A stretch of DNA of 21,535 nucleotides from an uncultured Oscillospiraceae bacterium (GTDB taxonomy: Bacteria; Bacillota; Clostridia; Oscillospirales; Ruminococcaceae), in contig CAKSEE010000046.1 in NCBI GenBank assembly GCA_934446455.1, positions 1 to 21,535 of the forward strand, read 5' to 3'. This document shows, in pieces, positions 6,957 through 14,256 of this stretch; positions within the stretch are counted from its first letter, which is position 1, and each line of letters begins with the position of its first letter. Under the pieces are notes generated by a model. It worked only from the letters and a program-made list of their open reading frames with translations, did not search any database and was not told the origin of the DNA. Position numbers and translations under genes: made by a program.

Positions 6957-8003
6957 TCATATACCCTGAATTATTTTTGTAAGCTGCAGCAGCTCGTCAT
7001 AGTTTACGGTTTTGATGTGCGCCAGCAGGTTTCGCGCGTCGTGGCACCTGTCAACGAGCAGCTTGTCCTCATAGGAAATAGCTATTTTATTGCTGAGAAA
7101 ATGGATTGCTCCGAGTTCCAGGTCCTTTGCGTCGGCAACGAGAGACCCGAACGAGTTCCTTATCGGCAGGAATCTGCTGAGGTGCTGCTCGTACTTTTTA
7201 ATGAAGGCGCTTCTGAAGCGTTCGAGCAGCGGAAAAAGGTGTTTGAGCTGTGCGTCCCACACGGCTTTTTCCACCCTGTCCGTAAGCGTGCCGTCGCTGT
7301 CTGAGATAAGCCTGTGCGCGGTGTTGTAAGGCTTCACCGCAAGGTCTGCGCCATTCATGGCAAGCTCGCCTGCAAGCTCGATGTCGCTGCCCGCGATATT
7401 TGCCGCAAGCTGTGCGATGTAGCTCTTTGCAATGCCCTCGCATTCAAGCGTTGAGGCGGCGGTGAGGCATAGCATAAAGCAGTCCTGGTCTGTCGTGTTT
7501 TTCGTGTAGTTTATGTACTCCGGACCATTCTTTTCCTGCATATGCGCTTTGCAGCATTCCAGAACAAACACTGCATGGTCGCGCTGCGCGCATTTTTCGG
7601 TGTATCTGTTTACAAAGTCAACCCATTTTTCGCAGTCGGTGCCCGTAAGCCCCGCAACATATACGAACCTCTGGTGAAGCACCGTTGTTGGCAGACCTGC
7701 AAGAAAGTCCGCACTGTCCTGCGTGAACCAGTATTTTGCGCGGTCGGTTTCCGTGCAGAATTTTTCCATGAGAAACTCGCCCGGGTCCGCGCCGCGCCGC
7801 GGCTCGCAGAGCTTAAACGCCCGCTCGCCGCTTATGCTTCTGGCGGAGCCTTCAAGCAGACTCAGGAATATATCGCGCCATGCCATTTTCCCCTCGCCTA
7901 CAAGCAGGCACACGGATTTCTCATCAATAAACGCCGTTGAAATTTTCTCCCTTACCGCAATGTTGTTCGGCAGGGCATTCCACCATATTTCACCCGTCTG
8001 CAT
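6957..8003 (-). CDS. Degenerate P-loop plus HEPN-like candidate RNase effector
   Basis: The protein has 348 residues and I recognise no named family over its full length. Residues 29-47 (KSVCLLVGEGKMAWRDIF) look like the first strand and loop of a STAND/AAA NTPase in which GxxxxGKS has been lost. A second hydrophobic strand at 112-120 and a third at 143-150 (HAVFVLEC) resemble the Walker B and sensor strands without their acidic pair. The C-terminal third (about 235-348) is all-helical and ends with CHDARNLLAH, where R324-N325-x3-H329 matches the HEPN ribonuclease motif. HEPN proteins are common metal-independent RNases in toxin and defence systems. It starts 14 bases after the STAND gene, with GAGGTG at 8011-8016. 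It is therefore co-expressed with that gene and is its likely effector or partner. RNase activity is inferred only from the motif. Confidence 0.6.
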   Translation of the reverse strand: MQTGEIWWNALPNNIAVREKISTAFIDEKSVCLLVGEGKMAWRDIFLSLLEGSARSISGERAFKLCEPRRGADPGEFLMEKFCTETDRAKYWFTQDSADFLAGLPTTVLHQRFVYVAGLTGTDCEKWVDFVNRYTEKCAQRDHAVFVLECCKAHMQEKNGPEYINYTKNTTDQDCFMLCLTAASTLECEGIAKSYIAQLAANIAGSDIELAGELAMNGADLAVKPYNTAHRLISDSDGTLTDRVEKAVWDAQLKHLFPLLERFRSAFIKKYEQHLSRFLPIRNSFGSLVADAKDLELGAIHFLSNKIAISYEDKLLVDRCHDARNLLAHIKTVNYDELLQLTKIIQGI

Positions 8004-8017
8004 TCTCCGTCACCTCG

Positions 8018-11000
8018 TCAGACATATTTGAGCAGAGCGTTGTCCACTGCCTGCTCGTTTCCGAGAATTTCGCGGAACGCAGAGCCTGCAAAGTTGTAGT
8101 AGCCGTCGTTTTCGCGCAGCACATTCAGCCCGCAGAGTACGTCTGCAAGCTCCTTTAGCTGGATATCGTTAAGCTCTGCAACGCGTTGTATTTCGTTTTC
8201 CTGCGCCGCCCTGCGGATATCATCGACCGTGCAGCCCCTGTCGCTGTGGCTGCTGCTCAGTATATGCGCTATCAGAAGGCTTATCACATGGTTGAAGCCG
8301 CCCTCGGCGCGGTCGATGTAGAGCGTTATTTCAAGCTTGTTGCGTATTTCGTCGGTGAACGACTCGTCCTCAAGAACGCTCTTGATATGGCTTTCCGTAA
8401 CCTCGTAGGGTGGAGTGTCGCTCTCGTTATAGCCCGCATAGTCAGGGCGCTTCATTGCCTCGAGAAGCTTCTGCCCGTAAAGCTGGATAAGCCCAGGGAA
8501 GTAGTTGGCCGTGGAAAGAATAAGCGACACGGTTTCCTGACTTTTTATATGCAGACCGAGATAAGCAAGCGTATTCGTCAGCAGCTTTGTGGCGTCGCCC
8601 GCGCTGAACGGCTGTATCTTCAGTGCGGAAAGGTGAACGATACCCGAGTTGTTGGAAATAACCGACTCTCTCTCGTACTTGATAAGGTTGTTAAGACCCG
8701 CAAGCACAAATTTGAAATGAGCGGAGAGAATGTTCTTTAGCTCTGAAATGGGCTGATAATCGCTTGCCTTGGCGTCGTCAATAAACGCGTCCGCTTCATC
8801 GAGCATAAGCAGCAGGTATGGGATCTTCTCGCCGTTTCCGCTGTAGTTATCCGCGGTGCGCAGCTTTATCGAGTGCGCAAGCTGCACCCAGTCGTCCGTG
8901 AGGCACTCGGGCGTGAGGATATCCTCGTCGATAAGCTCCTGCGAAACTGCACGCGCAGCTTCTGCCGTCTTTTTGCCCTTGATGTCGATATAGACGGCTC
9001 TCGAGCCGATTTTATTCCTGTCGATGTTCTTTCTTGCCTGACGCAGCAGGGCGCTCTTTCCGAGCTGTCTGCCGCCGTATACAAGGTTCACGCCGTTTAC
9101 GTCCTCAATTTTCTGAAGCTCAGCCTCGCGCCCCGTGAAGAGCTCGGGCGGGGTAATCGACTTAGAATCGGGCACGAACGGCTGATAGTATGCGAACGGG
9201 AAAGCCGCCGCCATAAGCATTTTGTTTACCGTGTTGGAAGCGTAGTGCTGCGCAAGGTAGAACAGCAGCACTCTGTCAATCACGACAAAGCACCTTGAGA
9301 AGGACGCTTCCTCCTTTATCTTGCGGGCGAGGTGTCTGCGCTCGCTTGTCTGGAGGGAATAATCCAGCAGGACTATGGTGTGCAGAGCGACGGAGTTTAT
9401 CTCCCTGAACTTGTCCATGAGCCTGTCAATGTTGTACTCGCCGAAAATGCACACAACGCGGAAAGGCACAACCTCTGCCTCGGAGCTGAATGCAGCTATC
9501 GGGTGCGAGTAATACTGCTTTCCGACGGAGCGGTTTTTCATTACGCGGAATTCCGTGCCGCTGCCGCCGTCGGTCTGCGTTACTGTGATGTCGCTCCACC
9601 CGAGAGCGGACAGCAGCTCGGTTATCCTCTTTGCGTCGGGCTGATTGCCGTTGGCTATCCAGCTGTTAAGCAGCCTTTCGCCGCCTCTTATATCCTTGCC
9701 CCACGCCTGCACGCGCTTGCGCCTTATGGAGTGCAGCAGCGAAACGCTGTTGTCGCTTACCATGGAGTAAATGCTGTTGTAGTCGTCAAAGAAGTTTCTG
9801 AGGAAGGTGAGCGGTTCCTGTGAAAAATCGTCCACGCGCATGGTGTCCCTGTGCGCAAGCCTGTTCATCAGGTCCTCCGCAGCCATGTAGTTCTGGTCGT
9901 CAATATACGCCAGAATGGTCTGCTTTGTGAATGCAGGCTGGTTATTGGGGTCGGAGGCGTCGGTGTCGGGCAGGTATTCAAGCTGCTTTCTCAGGCTTTC
10001 TCCGAGAAGCTCCGCGCCGCTGTTTATCATGGAATTTATGTACTCCATAAGCGTGCAGAAGAAGCCGTAGTCGCAGGTTCTCGTGCAGATTTCGTACCAT
10101 GCTTCCGCGCAGTCCCTCATCATATCCGCCCTGTGGTCAACGTTGGAGAGCCTGCCGTAGCTCTGCGAAAGCGCAAGTCCCTGCATAAAGCTCTTTTTGC
10201 TGAGCTCGGTGCGTTTCCTTGTGTGGGTTATGTATTTGCCGAGGTGGTTGAACTCCGCACGTGAGGTTATGTCCGTAAGCCCCTTTGCAGCGGCGTACGC
10301 CTTTATAAGGCGCAGCGTGCGGAAGTTTCCGCGCTTGGGCTCGCCGCCGATTATCTGGTCCACCATTTCGTCAAATGCGGGATTTTCTGCGCTTGCATGG
10401 CGCTCGATTCTTGTGAGAATGTCAAAGCCCCTGATACCGCAGAACGTTGATTCGTACTCGGGATGGAAGTTTTCGTCGAGCATTATCTCTCCGCCGCGCA
10501 GAAAATCAGCGTAGAAGTATTTTTTCATTGCAGGGTCGTACCTGCCCTCAATGCGTGCGGTAAGCTCCTTGAGCGTGTACGCAAGCGCGCCGAGTCTGCT
10601 GTCGCCCGCGCACTGCATGGACGCCACCGCAAGCGCCGCGGAAATATCCTCGCGCATGGAGAGGTATTCGTCAATGCCCGAATTATCCTGCGCGGTTACC
10701 GCTTTCGCCCATTCGCACACGAAGTCGATGATGCGCCTGATGTTCATCTGGAAATTGTGGCGGCGCGAACCCATGAAGTCCGAGGAGATATCAACGTCCT
10801 TGCCCTTGCCCTTAAGTCGGTCGCCCGCGTTCTTCCACGCTCTTTGGGTGTAGCTCTCCATTTTCTTGGGGTCGATGTTGTCGGAGGAACACTCGCGTCC
10901 CTTTTTTATAAAGTTTTCGGTTATGTCCGAAAGAATCGCGGGAATGCGGCTGCGCTCGTCGGCGCATACCGCGTCAAGCCAGCCGCGCAGGGCGCTGTTC

Positions 11001-13948
11001 TCGGTAAATTCCATTTGCAGCGTTACTCTTATTCTCTCAACGCCCTCGGAGGAAACTATCGTAGAGAGCTTGGTGTCGCGGTAGTCGCGGGCGTTACTGA
11101 TTATGTCGTCTGCCGACGCGGACGCTTCCTTGTCGCCGCGGAGCGCAGCCTGCTCCACGCCGCAGCCCGTTTTCCCGCGGTACTGCATGAGAAGCGATAT
11201 CACCTCGCTTACGGACGGAGCAATACTCTCTATAACATGCTGAGCGGAGCTTATGAGGGAGGGCAGACCGTAGTCAGCCCCGGAGCGGCTGTTGAAGGCT
11301 GCACGCAGCAGAGCGGGAATATAAAGCGCGTCCGCATAGGCGGGGAAGTCGCGCGAAACCTCCTCATACATGAACGCAAGCTGCGAAGATTCGTAGGTGT
11401 AGCCTGCCATGGGGTCGTCGTATGCGTAGCCCGCCGCACGGCTGAGCGGTCTGAAAAACGGTTCGATATGCGAGGCGGCGTGAAGATATGCCAGCGTGCA
11501 GTATTCCATACCCGTGCCGAAAGAAAATGCCTTTTCGCAGACTTCATCGCGCGTAAGCCCGAGGTCTGCAAAGCCGTTGGGGTCCTTGTATTCTGCAAGC
11601 AGTTCTTCAAGCTCCTCAGAGTTTTCGGCGTCGGGAAGCTCGTCGTATACCTCGGTTTCCGCTTCGCTTTCCGCAGCAGCGGTTTCGGGCTCGGAGAACA
11701 CGGCAAGATACTCCTCGTCAAGTGTTTCCCCCGCTTCCGCAGCCGCCTTTTCTGCAGCCTCCCTGCTTATCGTTGAAAGAAGCGCGGTAGCTCTCGGGTT
11801 GTCAAATGCCTGCTTTGCGGTCTTTATGGCGTTGTCGGTATCGCCAAGGTGATAGTACGCGTCCGCGAGCATGGGAATTATCTCGTTTTTAAGCTGCGCG
11901 TCGTTGGTAACAAAGGTCTTGGGCTTCTGCGAGAAGAGCTTTCTCCATTCAATGCAGCGCTCTTTTACGTCCTCGTAGTTTCCGAGCTTCGAGTCCGCCC
12001 TGATTATGCACTTCATCGCGTCAAGGCGTCTGTCGATGTTGTCGCGCGTTTCAGGGTAGAGCGACAGCACCTCCTCAAAGAGAGCCTTTGCCTTTTTGTG
12101 CATTCCGCATTTGGTGTAAACCTGTGAGAAAAGAAACGCCGCCTTTGTACGGTTCTTTATGGTGGAGCAGTATTTGTCGGTGTATTCAAGCGCCTTTTCA
12201 AGCATGCTTTCATCGCTGCTTCTGTTATAAAGCGCAAGGCAGGAGGTTACTATTCCAAGCACGCCCTCGTCCTCGAGCTTTGTGGTAAGCAGCTTGCTGT
12301 AGGCTGCCATGGCTTCCTCGTACCTGTTGAGCATGAAAAAGTTCTTCGCCTGCTGGAAGAGCGACTGGTAGTTAGTGGGCGTGGCTGTCTTTGACCTGCC
12401 GAGTATTGCGTCTGCGGCAGAGGTGTCGGAGCGGTTATTGTAGAACCCCTTGCTTACAATGTGCTTTGGTATCAGCTTATCGGGAATGGTCTTGTCGGGT
12501 TCAAGCGTAAACTCAACGGTAATCGGCACGGGCGCGCCCTTTTCAAGCGCTTCCAGAAGCTTCTTGTCGTCTATGTTCGCGTATACAAAGCGGTATTCCG
12601 CTTCGTCCGTGATAATCGTGCCGCTTTTGGCGAACGCGCGGTTTACGGAGATTACGCCGACTGTCGTGTCAGGCTTGCGCTCTTCGGGCGTATCAGCCGC
12701 AGGCTGCCCGTCGGCGGGTTTTTCGTCCCTGCAAAGCTCGTCAAATTCCCCTGCAATCTTCTGGTTGGGCATTCTCAAGGTGATAAGCTCGAGGTTAGCG
12801 GCGGTACCCCTGTCGGTCATTCCGCCAAGTCTGCCCATGATATAGCTTATTGCAAGCGTTATCATATCCGTGCCGCCCGCCATGTAAACGGAGCCTTTTT
12901 TTGTAACAAGCCTGCGCAGGCCGCTTATGTCGGCGGATTTAATGGAGCTTTCCGTAAGTATCCTGAACTGTTCGCCGATGTTTTTGTCGTCAATGCCGCA
13001 TTCGCACAGGTACATTGCAGCATAGCAGCCCGCGTCGGTGTACAGCTCTCCCATATACGCGCAGCGCGAGGCAACGTCGTTCCTGCCGCAGTAGCTGAAG
13101 CTCTCGCAGGCGGAGGTCGTTTTGCCTGCGGCGAGGTACATAAGACCTGTAAGCGTGTTGAGCGAGGGATCGTCAAACCACTCCGCGTCTTTGTCAACAG
13201 CGTAATAAAGATCGTCTGCGGCGGTATTCATACCGTCATTGTCTTTCGCGGCAAGTTTTGACCTGAATTTAGAGAAGGAGCTATTGGCAAGTTTTTTCTT
13301 TTCCTTTTCAAGCGAGGAAAAGCACTTTTCAAGCGCGTCCTTTGAGCAGTCAACGGGAGCGGGCTCGTTGTAGAAGCTGTCCGTGAAAATATTGCCCTGC
13401 GCAGGCGAAGCATACCCCTGCTGAGGGTATGGCTGAGTATAAGCGGGCTGCATGGGCTGGTAATACCACCCCTGCGGAGGCATTCCCCACTGACCCTGCG
13501 GGAAAGGGTAGGGTTGATAGGGGTTCGGCTGAGGATACGCATTCGTCTGAACGAATCCGCTCGGCTGCTGGAATTGCGGCTGCTGCGGTTCTCCCTGAAA
13601 ATTACCCTGCGGGTAAGCGTTCGGCTGTGCAAACCCGTTAGGCTGCTGGAATTGCGGCTGAGGATTTATGGGCTGCCCATAAATTCCCTGCATATAATAA
13701 TTGGGCTGCTGATACACGCCCTGCTGCGGATAATTCGGTGCCTGCTGATTATACTGAGTGTTCTGGAATCTTGACAGTGTAGCGATATCCGAAACCTGTA
13801 TCATCAGCATTGGCTGCGTCATTGTCTGCAATGCGATAATATCATTCTGCTTCTGAAGCACGGTACCCTGAATGACGCTGCCGTCATTCATGTTTACCGT
13901 AACAAAATCACCGTTCTGAATGCTTTGAAGTTCTCTTTGGTCTGTCAT
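8018..13948 (-). CDS. Giant LSm/prion-like/TPR/STAND-ATPase sensor protein
   Basis: This 1976-residue protein begins at the ATG at 13948, with AAGGAGT 7 bases upstream. Domains in order: residues 1-62, small beta-barrel of LSm/SH3 type (GDFVTVNMNDGSVIQGTV); 64-186, low-complexity Pro/Gln/Asn/Tyr tract with a duplicated 17-residue unit; about 200-345, helical repeats; about 427-502, a predicted OB or cold-shock-like barrel; about 525-735, TPR-like repeats (NRYEEAMAAYSKLL); 740-790, acidic linker; a long helical middle; about 1445-1599, an alpha/beta segment; 1600-1976, ATPase and winged-helix part. The ATPase has 'ELFTGREAEL', Walker A GGRQLGKS (1625-1632), Walker B LLLMLDEADAF with D1717-E1718, and a sensor-like KFVLAGL. 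Large STAND ATPases of this kind act as switch-like sensors in bacterial immunity and signalling. LSm-type barrels often bind RNA. The protein is probably cytosolic, since no membrane helix is evident. Its function is inferred. Confidence 0.65.
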   Translation of the reverse strand: MTDQRELQSIQNGDFVTVNMNDGSVIQGTVLQKQNDIIALQTMTQPMLMIQVSDIATLSRFQNTQYNQQAPNYPQQGVYQQPNYYMQGIYGQPINPQPQFQQPNGFAQPNAYPQGNFQGEPQQPQFQQPSGFVQTNAYPQPNPYQPYPFPQGQWGMPPQGWYYQPMQPAYTQPYPQQGYASPAQGNIFTDSFYNEPAPVDCSKDALEKCFSSLEKEKKKLANSSFSKFRSKLAAKDNDGMNTAADDLYYAVDKDAEWFDDPSLNTLTGLMYLAAGKTTSACESFSYCGRNDVASRCAYMGELYTDAGCYAAMYLCECGIDDKNIGEQFRILTESSIKSADISGLRRLVTKKGSVYMAGGTDMITLAISYIMGRLGGMTDRGTAANLELITLRMPNQKIAGEFDELCRDEKPADGQPAADTPEERKPDTTVGVISVNRAFAKSGTIITDEAEYRFVYANIDDKKLLEALEKGAPVPITVEFTLEPDKTIPDKLIPKHIVSKGFYNNRSDTSAADAILGRSKTATPTNYQSLFQQAKNFFMLNRYEEAMAAYSKLLTTKLEDEGVLGIVTSCLALYNRSSDESMLEKALEYTDKYCSTIKNRTKAAFLFSQVYTKCGMHKKAKALFEEVLSLYPETRDNIDRRLDAMKCIIRADSKLGNYEDVKERCIEWRKLFSQKPKTFVTNDAQLKNEIIPMLADAYYHLGDTDNAIKTAKQAFDNPRATALLSTISREAAEKAAAEAGETLDEEYLAVFSEPETAAAESEAETEVYDELPDAENSEELEELLAEYKDPNGFADLGLTRDEVCEKAFSFGTGMEYCTLAYLHAASHIEPFFRPLSRAAGYAYDDPMAGYTYESSQLAFMYEEVSRDFPAYADALYIPALLRAAFNSRSGADYGLPSLISSAQHVIESIAPSVSEVISLLMQYRGKTGCGVEQAALRGDKEASASADDIISNARDYRDTKLSTIVSSEGVERIRVTLQMEFTENSALRGWLDAVCADERSRIPAILSDITENFIKKGRECSSDNIDPKKMESYTQRAWKNAGDRLKGKGKDVDISSDFMGSRRHNFQMNIRRIIDFVCEWAKAVTAQDNSGIDEYLSMREDISAALAVASMQCAGDSRLGALAYTLKELTARIEGRYDPAMKKYFYADFLRGGEIMLDENFHPEYESTFCGIRGFDILTRIERHASAENPAFDEMVDQIIGGEPKRGNFRTLRLIKAYAAAKGLTDITSRAEFNHLGKYITHTRKRTELSKKSFMQGLALSQSYGRLSNVDHRADMMRDCAEAWYEICTRTCDYGFFCTLMEYINSMINSGAELLGESLRKQLEYLPDTDASDPNNQPAFTKQTILAYIDDQNYMAAEDLMNRLAHRDTMRVDDFSQEPLTFLRNFFDDYNSIYSMVSDNSVSLLHSIRRKRVQAWGKDIRGGERLLNSWIANGNQPDAKRITELLSALGWSDITVTQTDGGSGTEFRVMKNRSVGKQYYSHPIAAFSSEAEVVPFRVVCIFGEYNIDRLMDKFREINSVALHTIVLLDYSLQTSERRHLARKIKEEASFSRCFVVIDRVLLFYLAQHYASNTVNKMLMAAAFPFAYYQPFVPDSKSITPPELFTGREAELQKIEDVNGVNLVYGGRQLGKSALLRQARKNIDRNKIGSRAVYIDIKGKKTAEAARAVSQELIDEDILTPECLTDDWVQLAHSIKLRTADNYSGNGEKIPYLLLMLDEADAFIDDAKASDYQPISELKNILSAHFKFVLAGLNNLIKYERESVISNNSGIVHLSALKIQPFSAGDATKLLTNTLAYLGLHIKSQETVSLILSTANYFPGLIQLYGQKLLEAMKRPDYAGYNESDTPPYEVTESHIKSVLEDESFTDEIRNKLEITLYIDRAEGGFNHVISLLIAHILSSSHSDRGCTVDDIRRAAQENEIQRVAELNDIQLKELADVLCGLNVLRENDGYYNFAGSAFREILGNEQAVDNALLKYV
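13529..13657 (-). repeat. Duplicated 17-codon unit in the prion-like tract
   Basis: Within the low-complexity region of the STAND protein, residues 98-114 (PQFQQPNGFAQPNAYPQ) recur as residues 124-140 with 14 of 17 identical. The DNA copies lie at 13607-13657 and 13529-13579. The spacing of 26 codons and high DNA similarity suggest a fairly recent internal duplication, as is common in tracts that evolve by slippage. Confidence 0.75.
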
Positions 13949-14005
13949 TGCTTTTACTCCTTAAAATGTAAATTGTCTGTCGGGATTCGGCAGATTTATG
14001 TGTAT

Positions 14006-14034
14006 ATTATACAATAAACACACTTTTTTGTCAA
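14006..14034 (-). promoter_or_regulatory. Consensus sigma-A promoter of the STAND/HEPN operon
   Basis: Reading the minus strand, TTGACA (14034-14029) and TATAAT (14011-14006) are both perfect and are separated by exactly 17 bases. The expected transcript would begin near 13999, leaving a leader of about 50 bases before the ATG at 13948. A perfect promoter points to steady expression unless an operator represses it. Confidence 0.85.
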
Positions 14035-14047
14035 GGATTATTATGTT

Positions 14048-14074
14048 AAAATCGACAATAACGCATTCGATTTT
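14048..14074. promoter_or_regulatory. Inverted repeat upstream of the STAND promoter (possible operator)
   Basis: AAAATCGA (14048-14055) and TCGATTTT (14067-14074) are a perfect 8-bp inverted repeat around an 11-base spacer. It sits 13 bases upstream of the -35 box of the minus-strand promoter, inside the divergent control region. Arm spacing of about 19 bp centre to centre would suit a dimeric regulator binding one DNA face. The HTH-like protein at 16191-16580 is one possible binder, but that is speculation. Confidence 0.4.
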
Positions 14075-14187
14075 GATACACTTTATTCTATCGGGAATCA
14101 TGCTCGGATTTAACGTCCTGCCGCCGTATATTGCCTGCTGAAAATGTGTGCAAATCTGCATTATTTTTGGCGAAAAGCGAGGTGTGG

Positions 14188-14216
14188 TTGATTTCCTGTA
14201 CAGAATGTGATATAAT
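14188..14216 (+). promoter_or_regulatory. Sigma-A promoter of the kinase operon
   Basis: TTGATT (14188-14193) and TATAAT (14211-14216) are separated by 17 bases. Transcription would start near 14222-14224. An in-frame ATG at 14221 lies at or before that point, so the functional start should lie further downstream, at GTG 14257. Confidence 0.8.
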
Positions 14217-14243
14217 TTAGATGAGTTATTACTGTAGTGTGGG

Positions 14244-14250
14244 GGGTGAG
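14244..14250 (+). promoter_or_regulatory. Ribosome binding site that sets the kinase start
   Basis: A G-rich run ending in GGTGAG lies 6 bases before GTG 14257. It lies inside the predicted transcript, whereas the ATG at 14221 has no ribosome site and overlaps the predicted transcription start. This supports GTG as the true start. Confidence 0.6.
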
Positions 14251-14256
14251 CCTTTC

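Noticed and set aside
10463..11776. A 437-codon open frame on the + strand inside the giant minus-strand gene
   Set aside because: It is antisense to a well-supported protein with clear domains, has no ribosome site or family features, and its Arg/Val/Ala-rich composition is what a GC-rich complementary frame gives. Other plus-strand frames across 8-13.8 kb are rejected for the same reason.
13977..13993. Possible hairpin in the leader of the STAND gene
   Set aside because: The 6-bp arms have one mismatch in the mRNA orientation and a 5-base loop, which is too weak to call.
6957..14256. Reading the STAND/HEPN/kinase region as a known CRISPR, BREX or retron system
   Set aside because: No repeat-spacer array, Cas, BREX or reverse-transcriptase motifs are present.
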